Program-made: the position numbers and the translations under genes
The notes under the pieces: generated by a model
The model's input: only the letters and a program-made list of their open reading frames with translations
Told to the model about the DNA's origin: nothing
Databases searched by the model: none
Origin: Cohnella algarum
Lineage (GTDB): Bacteria; Bacillota; Bacilli; Paenibacillales; Paenibacillaceae
DNA: 64,000 nt
Direction of reading: 5' to 3'
Assembly: GCF_016937515.1 (NCBI RefSeq)
Contig: NZ_JAFHKM010000002.1
Coordinates: forward strand, 5,761,001-5,825,000
In this document: piece after piece, positions 48,137 through 56,466 of the stretch
Numbering within the stretch: the stretch's first letter is position 1
How the letters are laid out: the number at the start of each line of letters is the position of its first letter

Positions 48137-48802
48137 TTAATCGAAATCCTTCCCGACCCACTCGTCTTCCGGTATGCCCAGATCCTCGCCGGAGAAACGC
48201 TGCTCCCGGAACGGATCGGCGTAGTTGTGGAAGCCGTTGCGTTCCCAGAAGCCCGGGCGGTCCTCCTTCATGAACTCGATACCGCGAATCCATTTGGCGC
48301 TTTTCCAGAAATACAGGTGCGGTACGACGAGGCGCAGCGGCCAGCCGTGCTTGTCCGTCAGCGGTTTGCCGTCGAAATGGTAGGCGAGCAGCACTTCGTC
48401 GCCCAGCAGATCTTCCAGCGGCAAATTCGTCTCGTAGTCGTTGTCCCCGTGAATCATGACGTACTTCGCTTCCGGCTTGACGTCCGCCAAGCGGAGCAAA
48501 TCGCGGAATCGCACGCCTTCCCATTCGGTATCGAACTTGGACCAGCGGGTCACGCAGTGGATATCGGCGACGACCCGGGTTTTCGGCAGCGCGAGGATCT
48601 CCTCGAAGGTAAACGAACGCGCCTCCGCGACTTCCCCGAATATGCGCAAATCCCACCGCTCCAGATCGTAAACCGGCACTTCGCCTTCGTGAAGGATCGG
48701 AAACCGCTCGGTCAGCACCTGGCCCGGCGGCAGTCTGCCCTCGAGCCCCGCCGGCGCTTGCGGCGCCTTCGTTTTTTTGATTCGGTCGGCTTTCATGCTC
48801 AT
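48137..48802 (-). CDS. Sulfite oxidase-family molybdopterin oxidoreductase (YuiH-like)
   Basis: 221 residues, one oxidoreductase molybdopterin-binding domain (PF00174). The molybdenum-ligating Cys is in DIHCVTRWSKFDTEWEGVRF, with MIHGDNDYETNLPLEDLL and HGWPLRLVVPHLYFWKSAKWIRGIEF further on. No signal peptide or Tat motif, so a cytosolic YuiH-like enzyme of unknown substrate. ATG 48802 is preferred since AAGGAGG lies 9 bases upstream; the ATG at 48811 abuts it. Confidence 0.9.
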   Translation of the reverse strand: MSMKADRIKKTKAPQAPAGLEGRLPPGQVLTERFPILHEGEVPVYDLERWDLRIFGEVAEARSFTFEEILALPKTRVVADIHCVTRWSKFDTEWEGVRFRDLLRLADVKPEAKYVMIHGDNDYETNLPLEDLLGDEVLLAYHFDGKPLTDKHGWPLRLVVPHLYFWKSAKWIRGIEFMKEDRPGFWERNGFHNYADPFREQRFSGEDLGIPEDEWVGKDFD

Positions 48803-48887
48803 CCGTTTCATCCTCCTTGACGGAAGCTTCCGTTCGCTATGCGAGCGTACCTATCGTAACCAAATTCGACGCTTTTCGTCAAATTGT

Positions 48888-49952
48888 TCACCGTACAACT
48901 TGCCGCGGCAGCCCGTGATAGACCGGCTTTTCCGAATTTCCTCCCGGCTTGCGAACGTTTGCGCGGTATTGCCCGGGCGTCAATCCCGTCCACTTTTTGA
49001 AAGCGTTTTGAAATGCGCTCGGCTCCGAAAAGTGCAGTGCGTAAGCGATATCGCCGACGGAAAGCCCGCCTTGTCGCAAATAGCCTTCGGCCAGTTCCTT
49101 CCGTACCTGAACGGATAATTCCTGAAAGGTCGTGTTTTCTTCTTTTAACCGGTTTTGCAGCGTTCTTGCGCTCGTGCCGAAAAATTCGGCCGTATCCTGC
49201 AAAGTCGGCAACGAAAAGGGCAAACTTTTTTTCATCCAGCGCGCGACCTGCTCCGAAAAACGGCTCATGCGGGCCAAATCGCCGTTTGTTTCCTGCGCCA
49301 GGCTTTCGAAAATGGAGAGCAGGCGGGAATCGGAATACAGCACCGGTACGTTCAGCAGATCTTTTTTCATGCGCAAAACGTCTTCTCCCGCAGCGAAAAC
49401 GGGAACGATCCCGAACGCCTCCCTGTAGGGTTCGATATCCGCCGGCGCCTCATGCGCGAACCGGACTTCCAGCAGCGGAACGTTCACGTTGCTTAATTTT
49501 CCGATCAGTTGGTAGACCGAACTCGCCATATCCTCGACGCAATGACGGGAAAAGGTTCCCGGGTATTGCAGGACCGGCCGGATATAGGCGTCTTCCCCGC
49601 GCGTCTCGCAGATCAGGTTAAACCCGCTGCAAAAGATGTCGTTATACCGCCGGTAAGCGGCGAGTGCGTCGGCTACCGTGCGGGAGTGCATCATCACGTA
49701 GCCGAGAATGCCCATGTCCGCGAACTCCATCATCTGCCCCTGGCGCAAGCCGAAAAACTCGTCCCGCGTATACTCCGCGGCCGCCCGAACGATGCGCTCC
49801 AGCTCCTCTCCCGCGATGCGCGCCTCCGCATCCTGCAACATCGCGGGGTCGATCGATGCGTATTCGCAAAAACGGTTCGTGTCGTATCCCCTGCGCGCGA
49901 TCGATTTCATAATCGGGTAGAGCATGGAAACGGCGACTGCCCGGTTTGTCAT
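48888..49952 (-). CDS. AraC-family regulator with arabinose-binding-type N-terminal domain (OruR-like)
   Basis: 354 residues. The N-terminal two-thirds matches the PF12625 regulator domain (YPIMKSIARRGYDTNRFCEYASIDPAML, ADMGILGYVMMHSRTVADAL). The C-terminal AraC domain carries TLQDTAEFFGTSARTLQNRLKEE and GDIAYALHFSEPSAFQNAFKKWTG. ATG 49952 has AAGGAGG 8 bases upstream. Divergent from the quinone reductase-like gene, which it may control. Confidence 0.9.
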   Translation of the reverse strand: MTNRAVAVSMLYPIMKSIARRGYDTNRFCEYASIDPAMLQDAEARIAGEELERIVRAAAEYTRDEFFGLRQGQMMEFADMGILGYVMMHSRTVADALAAYRRYNDIFCSGFNLICETRGEDAYIRPVLQYPGTFSRHCVEDMASSVYQLIGKLSNVNVPLLEVRFAHEAPADIEPYREAFGIVPVFAAGEDVLRMKKDLLNVPVLYSDSRLLSIFESLAQETNGDLARMSRFSEQVARWMKKSLPFSLPTLQDTAEFFGTSARTLQNRLKEENTTFQELSVQVRKELAEGYLRQGGLSVGDIAYALHFSEPSAFQNAFKKWTGLTPGQYRANVRKPGGNSEKPVYHGLPRQVVR

Positions 49953-50079
49953 CCTCGGTTCCTCCTTGCGCGAAATCGCAGCTTTTTTTGCGCTGCCGAT
50001 CATATGCCCGGGCCTCGCCAGCGCCTTATGATGATTGTATCAAAAGATTCAGTGGGGAAACATGAGGAGGAACGCGCAA

Positions 50080-50670
50080 ATGAAAACAAAAATTGTCGTC
50101 GTCGCCGGACATCCCGATCCGCAAAGCTTCTGCTCGGCCTTGTCCGATGCCTATATGGAAGGGGCCTCCGGCAGCGGGGCCGAGGTGCGGAAAATCGATT
50201 TGAGCCGAATCCGCTTCGATCCGAATTTGCGTTTCGGGTATCGGCAAAGAACGGAGCTGGAGGAAGAACTGACCGAAGCGCAAAAATGGATTCGCTGGGC
50301 CGACCACCTCGTATTCGTCTATCCGACATGGTGGGGGGCGATGCCCGCCGTTTTGAAGGGGTTTATCGATCGCGTTTTTTTGCCGGGCTTCGCTTTCAAA
50401 TACCGGAAGGATTCTCTGCTGTGGGATAAGCTTTTGACCGGAAAGTCCGCCCATCTCATCGTGACGATGGACACTCCGATCTGGTACAATCGGTGGATCT
50501 ACAGGCGGGCGGGCATTCAGGTTATGAAGCGCAACATTTTGCAGTTTTGCGGAATTTCGCCCGTGCGCGTCACCGAGCTGAGTCCGGTCAAGCCGTCGAC
50601 CGAGGAATTGAGGCGCAAATGGCTGGATCGGGCGAAGCGGCTCGGTGCCAAAGCGGCCGGCATCAAATGA
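50080..50670 (+). CDS. NAD(P)H:quinone oxidoreductase, flavodoxin-like fold
   Basis: 196 residues. Flavodoxin_2 fold: VVVAGHPDPQSFCSAL, FMN-binding VFVYPTWWGAMPAVLKGFIDRVFLPGFAFKY. Resembles the MdaB/KefF-type quinone or azo reductases that relieve electrophile stress. ATG 50080 is preceded by GAGGAGG with 9-base spacing. Its last 8 bases overlap the convergent Nif3-like gene. Confidence 0.9.
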   Translation: MKTKIVVVAGHPDPQSFCSALSDAYMEGASGSGAEVRKIDLSRIRFDPNLRFGYRQRTELEEELTEAQKWIRWADHLVFVYPTWWGAMPAVLKGFIDRVFLPGFAFKYRKDSLLWDKLLTGKSAHLIVTMDTPIWYNRWIYRRAGIQVMKRNILQFCGISPVRVTELSPVKPSTEELRRKWLDRAKRLGAKAAGIK

Positions 50671-51463
50671 TCCGGAATACGGGGAGATCCTCGACAAAAT
50701 GAACGGGAAGCTCCGGGAACGCAGCCGCGAGCCGGCCGGCCAAAGCTTTCATGCCGGGCGCTTCGCTTTCCGCGTGGCCCAGCATGACGAGCGCTTTGCC
50801 GCGTCCTTGCCGCGCCGCGTCTCTGACGTATTCCGGCGTTTCCCATTCCGGACCTTCCCCGGCCACGATCAGATCCAGCCGTTCGTTCTCGAATAACGGG
50901 ATCGCCGTCGCGCCTCCGCCCCGGTAGCCGACGAGCACCCCCACTCGCTTGCACAAGGCCGCGAGGTCTCCGGCAACGCGCACGTACGGAATGCCCAGCC
51001 TTGTTTTCGCGTATTCCGCGGCTTCCTGCGCGTGCATCGGCGGAATCTCCAAAATCGCGGCGGCCGGCAGCTGCTTTTCCACGTATGCCTGCCAGCCGAG
51101 CGCCTCGATCAAGCCCTCCGTAATGCCGTCGGGCTGGCGGCGGTGCGCGTAGTCGTGATAGCGAAAAACGGCGATGCCCGTGTCCTGCAGCAGCTTCGCT
51201 TTTTCCCGATAAACCGGGTCGTGCTTAAGCCATTCCTCTTTGCCGCGATGGCTGAAAAAGATTCCCTCATGGGAGACGATCAAGTTGGCGCCCAAGGCGA
51301 TCGCCCTCTCCACGACATGCCAGGTTGCGGCGAATGCGGTGACGATTCCCTTGACGGCCGCGTCCGGATCTCCCGGATCGAGCTTGTCCACGGTCGGATC
51401 GATCGGGCCGACATCCGCCGTCAACCGTTCCAGTACATCCCGAATCACGATCGAATGCGGCAT
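50663..51463 (-). CDS. Nif3-like dinuclear metal centre protein (DUF34)
   Basis: 266 residues. Nif3/YqfO family without the inserted PII-like domain: metal ligands in LIVSHEGIFF and in MLGHAESEAPGMKALA near the C-terminus. The family has been linked to GTP cyclohydrolase-I-like and metal-handling roles but remains largely uncharacterised. ATG 51463 has GAGGAGG 6 bases upstream. No clear operon partner; convergent with the quinone reductase gene. Confidence 0.85.
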   Translation of the reverse strand: MPHSIVIRDVLERLTADVGPIDPTVDKLDPGDPDAAVKGIVTAFAATWHVVERAIALGANLIVSHEGIFFSHRGKEEWLKHDPVYREKAKLLQDTGIAVFRYHDYAHRRQPDGITEGLIEALGWQAYVEKQLPAAAILEIPPMHAQEAAEYAKTRLGIPYVRVAGDLAALCKRVGVLVGYRGGGATAIPLFENERLDLIVAGEGPEWETPEYVRDAARQGRGKALVMLGHAESEAPGMKALAGRLAAAFPELPVHFVEDLPVFRII

Positions 51464-51540
51464 CGCGATCCTCCTCTCGTTCGTTAACTTTATCCTAGCA
51501 TGACCGCCTCCGAAGAGCCATGGACAGATCGATCCGATTT

Positions 51541-52569
51541 TTACCCGAAATGCTCCAGCACGATTTTGCCGATCGTCCGGCCGGACTCCACTTTGGCATG
51601 AGCCTTGCGCAACTGATCCGCGCCGATCGGCGTCAGCCTCTCCGTCATCGTCGTGCGAAGCGCTCCCGCATCCGCAAGCCGGGCGACCTCGTTCAACAGC
51701 CGGTGCTGCTCGACCATATCCTCCGTTCCGTATTTCGGACGCGTGAACATGAATTCCCAAGCAAAGGATGCGCTCTTATCTTTGAGCAGCGTCAAATCCA
51801 ACGCCTCCTTCGTCTCCACGATGGAGCAGATTTTGCCTTGCGGCGCGATCGCTTCCGCCATGTTCCGCCAATGCTTCTCCGTAGCGTTCAGGCAGAAAAT
51901 ATAGTCGACGGTTTGCCGCCCGATCGCCTGCAGCTGGGGGACGAAACCTTCGTAATGATTGATGATATTGTCCGCACCCAGCACGGCCGCCCAATCCGCC
52001 GACTCCGGGCGCGAAGCCGTTCCGACGACGGTCAGTCCGGCAACTTTCGCGAGCTGAACGGCAATGGAGCCCACGCCGCCCGCGGCGCCAATAATTAAAA
52101 TCGCCTTGCCGGCATTGTCTTCCTTGCTCCGGGAAATGCCGAGCCGCTCGAACAGCCCCTCCCAAGCGGTGATGGCCGTCAGCGGCAGCGCGGCCGCCTC
52201 GGCGAAATCCAGCGACGAGGGCTTCCTTCCGACAATCCGCTCGTCGACGAGATGAAATTCGCTGTTGCCGCCCGGGCGCGTAATGCTTCCCGCATAGTAG
52301 ACTTCGTCGCCCGGTTGAAACAAGACGCATTCCGGCCCCGTTTGCTCGACCACTCCCGCCACGTCCCAACCCAGCACTTTGGGCGAAGATTCCGTTCTGT
52401 CCTTGGGCGCCCTGACCTTCGTATCGACCGGATTGACCGAAACGGCCTTCACTTTGACCAGCAAATCCCTTCCGGTCGGAACGGGCTTCGCAAGCTCGAG
52501 TTCGATCAGGCTTTCGGGATGCTCGATCGGAAGATAGTTATACAGGCCTACCGCTTTCATCGTGGTCAT
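51541..52569 (-). CDS. Zinc-independent MDR oxidoreductase (quinone reductase / YogA-like)
   Basis: 342 residues. N-terminal GroES-like domain (VKAVSVNPVDTKVRAP, GWDVAGVVEQTG), NADP-binding loop IIGAAGGVGSIAVQLAKVAGLTVVGTAS and typical zeta-crystallin/ADH-like C-terminus KVESGRTIGKIVLEHF. Zinc ligands are missing, so it is a quinone or enone reductase type. ATG 52569 is 10 bases after AAGGAG. Divergent from an HxlR regulator, a common pair in electrophile and aldehyde stress response. Confidence 0.88.
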   Translation of the reverse strand: MTTMKAVGLYNYLPIEHPESLIELELAKPVPTGRDLLVKVKAVSVNPVDTKVRAPKDRTESSPKVLGWDVAGVVEQTGPECVLFQPGDEVYYAGSITRPGGNSEFHLVDERIVGRKPSSLDFAEAAALPLTAITAWEGLFERLGISRSKEDNAGKAILIIGAAGGVGSIAVQLAKVAGLTVVGTASRPESADWAAVLGADNIINHYEGFVPQLQAIGRQTVDYIFCLNATEKHWRNMAEAIAPQGKICSIVETKEALDLTLLKDKSASFAWEFMFTRPKYGTEDMVEQHRLLNEVARLADAGALRTTMTERLTPIGADQLRKAHAKVESGRTIGKIVLEHFG

Positions 52570-52704
52570 GTTTTCCACACTCCTTCATCGGATGTCTTGG
52601 TTTCTGTTGTCATTCTAAAGAAGAAGTTCTAGAATGAGAAGTACGTACATTCGTGTTGTATTGTATCTATTTGTATACTATTGGATGGCTAGGAGGGTTT
52701 TCTC

Positions 52705-53088
52705 ATGCGCGATCGGAAAAGCGGTTACGGAATTTGTCCGAACGAGGAAGGCTGTCCGGTGGAATATACGCTCGACGTCATCGGGGGAAAATGGAAGGGC
52801 GTGCTGCTGTATCATCTCATCGAAGGGGCCAAAAGGTTCAGCGAACTTCGCAAAATATGTCCGGCCATCACCCAGCGGATGCTGACGCTGCAGTTGCGGG
52901 AATTGGAAGAGGACGGCATCGTTCATCGCGAGGTGTACAAGCAGGTTCCGCCTAAGGTCGAATATTCCTTGACGGAATTCGGGCGGACGCTCGTTCCGAT
53001 TATTTTGCTCATGAAGAAATGGGGAGAAACGTACAAGGCGGAACCGGTCGGACGCAAGGCCGGAGCGCCGGAGCACGTCGAAGCGTAA
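52705..53088 (+). CDS. HxlR-family transcriptional regulator
   Basis: 127 residues with the HxlR winged helix: [72 protein letters not shown]. An N-terminal Cys pair ([14 protein letters not shown]) holds the redox-reactive Cys position used by HypR/YodB-type sensors of diamide and quinones. ATG 52705 has AGGAGG 8 bases upstream. Divergent from the MDR oxidoreductase gene, its probable target. Confidence 0.92.
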   Translation: MRDRKSGYGICPNEEGCPVEYTLDVIGGKWKGVLLYHLIEGAKRFSELRKICPAITQRMLTLQLRELEEDGIVHREVYKQVPPKVEYSLTEFGRTLVPIILLMKKWGETYKAEPVGRKAGAPEHVEA

Positions 53089-53124
53089 TTCGCATTGGCG
53101 AACGGCGGGGGGGCGGGCGCATGC

Positions 53125-53215
53125 GGCGCGAATGCAGTGCACCCGGTGCGCTACATGGGGCGAGCCCGGGGCCGAATATGCGAATGTAGTACACCCGGCG
53201 CGCTACATGGGTGGA
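53125..53215. repeat. Two copies of the 52-bp repeat with the GTGCA palindrome
   Basis: GAATGCAGTGCACCCGG at 53130 and GAATGTAGTACACCCGG at 53182 start exactly 52 bases apart. Each is followed by TGCGCTACATGGG or CGCGCTACATGGG. This is the same palindromic core, with the same period, as the array at 5.06-5.61 kb. It lies between convergent genes. Confidence 0.8.
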
Positions 53216-53303
53216 ATTCGGCGCTGCGGACGCGCATAGATTGCCGGTCGAGCGGCAATTGGCGCCGGAAATGCCGGAAACCGCCCCGCGCGGCTGTTCG
53301 AAC

Positions 53304-53966
53304 TTAGCCCGCGGAACGGTCCCGTTTCTTCGATCGTTTTTTCCCGACAATGACGAGCTTATTCTCTTGCTCCACATACTCCGCGTACGCAATATCGCGA
53401 ATATCGGCATAACCGCGACTTTTGGCCAACTCCCGAATGCCGTCTTCGGAAAGCGCTTTCCCCCGGAACGCTTCCTTCAGGATGTTCCCCGCTTCGATGA
53501 CCGGGATCGCCGGAGCCCCCTCCGATTTCGGAACGACGCTGATTTTCCCGTTTGGCTCGTAAAGCGCGAAAACGGCCTCGTCCAGCCGAAAGATGCCGTT
53601 TTCGCGCAGCATCGACATCAGCTGGTTGAAATCGAGCTTGCACGCACGGAGCAGCTTCAGGTTGACTTCTCCCCGGTCGATGAGAAGCACCGTTCGCCCC
53701 TCCGCCAGCCGCCGCATTTGCGTGAAACGGATCGACAGCTTTTCGATGCTGAACGAAAGCAGCGCCCATACGGCCAGCGCGAACAGCAGATGCGCGAGCT
53801 TGACTTTGTCGTCGTAAATCGTGCTGCCGACAAGCTCGCCAAGCAGAATGGACGTGAAAAAATCGAGCGGCGTCACCTGGCCCAGTTGCTTTCTGCCGAT
53901 GACGAACGTAATGAGCCACAAGCCGGCGAAGCCGATCAGCAGCTTGACGAGGATCATCCCGAACAT
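53304..53966 (-). CDS. DUF421 membrane protein (YetF/YdfS-like)
   Basis: 220 residues. Two to three N-terminal membrane helices (LVKLLIGFAGLWLITFVIGRKQLGQVTPLDFFTSILLGELVG) are followed by the cytosolic YetF-like tandem domain (GEVNLKLLRACKLDFNQLMSMLRENGIFRLDEAVFALYEPNGKISV). Such proteins are common in spore formers; function unresolved. Start ATG 53966 with GAGGAGC upstream. The basic tail (KKRSKKRDRSAG) is unusual but plausible. Confidence 0.9.
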   Translation of the reverse strand: MFGMILVKLLIGFAGLWLITFVIGRKQLGQVTPLDFFTSILLGELVGSTIYDDKVKLAHLLFALAVWALLSFSIEKLSIRFTQMRRLAEGRTVLLIDRGEVNLKLLRACKLDFNQLMSMLRENGIFRLDEAVFALYEPNGKISVVPKSEGAPAIPVIEAGNILKEAFRGKALSEDGIRELAKSRGYADIRDIAYAEYVEQENKLVIVGKKRSKKRDRSAG

Positions 53967-54068
53967 CGTAAACCACGCTCCTCTTCCATCGGGCTCGGAA
54001 ATACGGACGAGCCTTGCCGTAAGAGGAAGTTAACCGAATTGCGAAAAACGTAAACAGGACGCTTGCGC

Positions 54069-54569
54069 TTACCCTTCGTAGGCCTGACGAAGCGCCTCCA
54101 TGTCCAGCTTTTTCATTTGAAGCATTGCCTTCATGACCCGATCCGTCGCCGCGGCATCGGGACCGCCGACCAGCTCGGTCAGGTTGGCGGGCACGATTTG
54201 CCAGGACACCCCGAACTTGTCCTTCAGCCAGCCGCATACTTGGGCTTTCTCGTCTCCGCCTTCGGACAGCTTGTCCCAGTAATAATCGATCTCTTCCTGC
54301 GATTCGCAATGGACGATAAAGGAGATGGCCTCCGTAAAGGCAAATTCGCGGCCTCCGTTTAAGGCAACGAAATGCTGGCCGTCCAGCCTGAAATCCACGG
54401 TCATGACTTGCCCTTCCGAAATCCCGTCGGTCTCATGCCTTTCTTGGCCGTATCGGGTGACGTTATCGATGCCGGAATTCTTGAATATCGACGTATAAAA
54501 CGTTGCCGCTTCCTCCGCCTGATGAGCGAACCACAGATTCGGGGCAATCGTTTGGATTTTGCGTGTCAT
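54069..54569 (-). CDS. PhnB-like VOC-family protein
   Basis: 166 residues, PhnB/3-demethylubiquinone methyltransferase-like glyoxalase superfamily (PF06983). APNLWFAHQAEEAATFYTSIF, VDFRLDGQHFVALNGGREFAFTEAISF and KDKFGVSWQIVP are all typical. Function in this family is not settled. ATG 54569 has GGAGGAG 5 bases upstream. Confidence 0.9.
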   Translation of the reverse strand: MTRKIQTIAPNLWFAHQAEEAATFYTSIFKNSGIDNVTRYGQERHETDGISEGQVMTVDFRLDGQHFVALNGGREFAFTEAISFIVHCESQEEIDYYWDKLSEGGDEKAQVCGWLKDKFGVSWQIVPANLTELVGGPDAAATDRVMKAMLQMKKLDMEALRQAYEG

Positions 54570-54635
54570 CGCGTCTCCTCCGTCGGAAAGGAAAGTTTTT
54601 TATGCAGTATACCATTCCGGGGAGAGACGCGTTTC

Positions 54636-54929
54636 TTACCGATTGCGATTATGCCGGGCGTTGAAAAAATCGGCCATTTTGCCGGCAAGCTCGCCCGGCG
54701 CCGTCATGACGGCCGAATGGTCCTGGCCGGGCAGCGTGCCGTATTCGCCGCTCGCAAGCAGCTCGCTTAAGGTCCTTGCCGCATCGCGGAAAAACGGCTC
54801 GCTATTTTCGCCGACAACGACGATGGCCGGAATCTCCGCATGCCAACGGTCGGTCGGCAAGGGCCGGCCCTGCTGGGTGTCGCCCATGACCGTTCCGTCA
54901 TAAGCCAACGTATGCGCCATGCTCTCCAT
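54636..54929 (-). pseudogene. C-terminal remnant of an alpha/beta hydrolase
   Basis: 97 residues matching only the last part of alpha/beta hydrolases: SMAHTLAYDGTVMGD, IPAIVVVGENSEPFFRDAARTLSELL and GQDHSAVMTAPGELAGKMADFF, with the catalytic His in the Asp-His region. The nucleophile Ser half is missing, and only about 60 bases separate it from the next gene, so the 5' part has been deleted rather than shifted. Confidence 0.7.
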
Positions 54930-54988
54930 GACCTGCCAGGAAGGGTCCGGCCCGGAAACCGGACCGGCCGCCGATTTTCAGTCTGTTT

Positions 54989-55411
54989 TCAGTCTTCGAT
55001 CTCCCAAGCCGGGTTCCAGACGATTTCCCACAAATGCCCGTCGGGATCCATAAAATGACCGGAATAGCCGCCCCAGAACGCGTCCTGGGCAGGCGCCACG
55101 ATTTCGGCTCCCGCTCGTCTTGCCTGCTCCATGATCGCGTCCACTTCTTCCTTGCTGCTCACGTTGTGGCCGATCGTAAATTCGGTGGAGCTGCGCGGAG
55201 CGAGAGGAAGATTCGTTTCGTGGGCGAGATCCTTGCGGCTCCAGATCGCGAGCTTCACGCCCGCCTGCAAGTCGAAAAACGCAACCGCTCCATGCTCGAA
55301 CTCCCGGCCCACGATGCCTTCCGTCGGCAGGCCCAATCCGTCGCGATAAAACGCCAGCGATTTTTCCAAGTCGTCTACTCCCAAGGTAAGGACGGAAATG
55401 CGAGGTTTCAT
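54989..55411 (-). CDS. VOC-family (glyoxalase/bleomycin resistance-like) protein
   Basis: 140 residues. Two beta-alpha-beta-beta-beta modules: ISVLTLGVDDLEKSLAFYRDGLGLP and YSGHFMDPDGHLWEIVWNP, with the metal-binding Glu at the second. The sequence AQDAFWGGYSGHFMDPDGH is characteristic of Firmicutes VOC proteins of unknown substrate. ATG 55411 with AAGGAGG upstream. Confidence 0.9.
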   Translation of the reverse strand: MKPRISVLTLGVDDLEKSLAFYRDGLGLPTEGIVGREFEHGAVAFFDLQAGVKLAIWSRKDLAHETNLPLAPRSSTEFTIGHNVSSKEEVDAIMEQARRAGAEIVAPAQDAFWGGYSGHFMDPDGHLWEIVWNPAWEIED

Positions 55412-55568
55412 GGCTTCGTTTTGCCTCCTTGGTAAATTCGGATTATTGCCATTATCGCCTGTTTAAGGCTGTTCGAATTGAAAAAAACGGACAAGTTCGC
55501 TTGGTTCCGTTCTTTTAAAAACCTTCCGACTCACGACCTATCGGCCGGAACGTCGCCGTCTGCGCCCT

Positions 55569-55664
55569 GACGGTCGGCGTTGCCATCTATACCGACCGTC
55601 GCGAAGCAAAAAGCGAAAAAGCGCGTTTTCATTCGCCCGGCACAGACCTGAACGAATGAAAACG
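55569..55664 (-). terminator. Tandem hairpins downstream of the iclR gene, one a probable terminator
   Basis: CGTTTTCATTCG (55624-55635) pairs with CGAATGAAAACG (55653-55664), a perfect 12-base stem; on the minus strand it is followed by a run including TTTTT. A second hairpin, with GACGGTCGG and CCGACCGTC arms, follows at about 55569-55600. Confidence 0.7.
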
Positions 55665-55680
55665 AGCCGGCGGCTCCTCC

Positions 55681-56451
55681 TCATTTTTGCGCAAAGCCCA
55701 TCTCGGCCGAAATCCGCATCGCCGTTTCTCTCACCCGTTCGCCGACCGACTGGAACTTGATGGCGGGCAAATCCTTGCTCAGCGCCGTCAAGCTGACGGA
55801 AGCGACGACCGAACCGGAAGGCCCGTAAACCGGCGCTCCGATGCAGCGGATGCCCTCCTCCATCTGCTCGTCCTCGATCGAATATCCGTGCTCCCGAATG
55901 AACCGGATATCCTCCGCCAGGCTTTCGGCCGTTCGCGCGCGCTCGGCCTCCGGCAAATCCGGAATGGCGGCGATCGCCTGGGCGAGTTCCGTTTCCGACA
56001 TGCCGAAGGCGAGCGCCTTGCCCACGCCGGACGAATGCAGCGGCAGCGCTTGTCCCGCCATCGTCGCGAACCGGACGAAGCCGCTGCCTTCGCTCTTGTC
56101 GATGTAAACGGGCTGACGGCTGACCAAAACGGCCAAATGGGCGGTATACGGCGTTCCCTCGACAAGCTTGTCCAAATGCGGCCGGGCGACCTGCTTGATG
56201 TCGCTTTGCCGGTAATAATTCATTCCCCAGGATAAAACCCCGTGACCGAGCGCGTATTTGCCGTCGTCCAGCTTCTCGATGAGCGAATGCTTCTCGAGCG
56301 TGTTCAAAATGACGAACGCGGTCGATTTCGGAATGCCGAGCTCCGCATGAATGTCGGGGATGCCCATCTTTCCGTTCGCCGCGATCCCGTTCAGAATCGC
56401 GATCGCCTTTTCGATCGCCGGGACGGAATAAGGTTTATTTTCTTTGGCCAT
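55681..56451 (-). CDS. IclR-family transcriptional regulator
   Basis: 256 residues. N-terminal winged helix (SVPAIEKAIAILNGIAANGKMGIPDIHAELGIPKSTAFVILNTLEKH) and the C-terminal IclR effector domain (LPLHSSGVGKALAFGMSETE, HGYSIEDEQMEEGIRCIGAPVYGPSG). It is last in the operon with the IlvD/Edd dehydratase and M20 genes, 15 bases after M20, and probably regulates that operon through the palindrome at 59529-59543. Confidence 0.93.
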   Translation of the reverse strand: MAKENKPYSVPAIEKAIAILNGIAANGKMGIPDIHAELGIPKSTAFVILNTLEKHSLIEKLDDGKYALGHGVLSWGMNYYRQSDIKQVARPHLDKLVEGTPYTAHLAVLVSRQPVYIDKSEGSGFVRFATMAGQALPLHSSGVGKALAFGMSETELAQAIAAIPDLPEAERARTAESLAEDIRFIREHGYSIEDEQMEEGIRCIGAPVYGPSGSVVASVSLTALSKDLPAIKFQSVGERVRETAMRISAEMGFAQK

Positions 56452-56466
56452 GTTCGCGCCCCTCGC

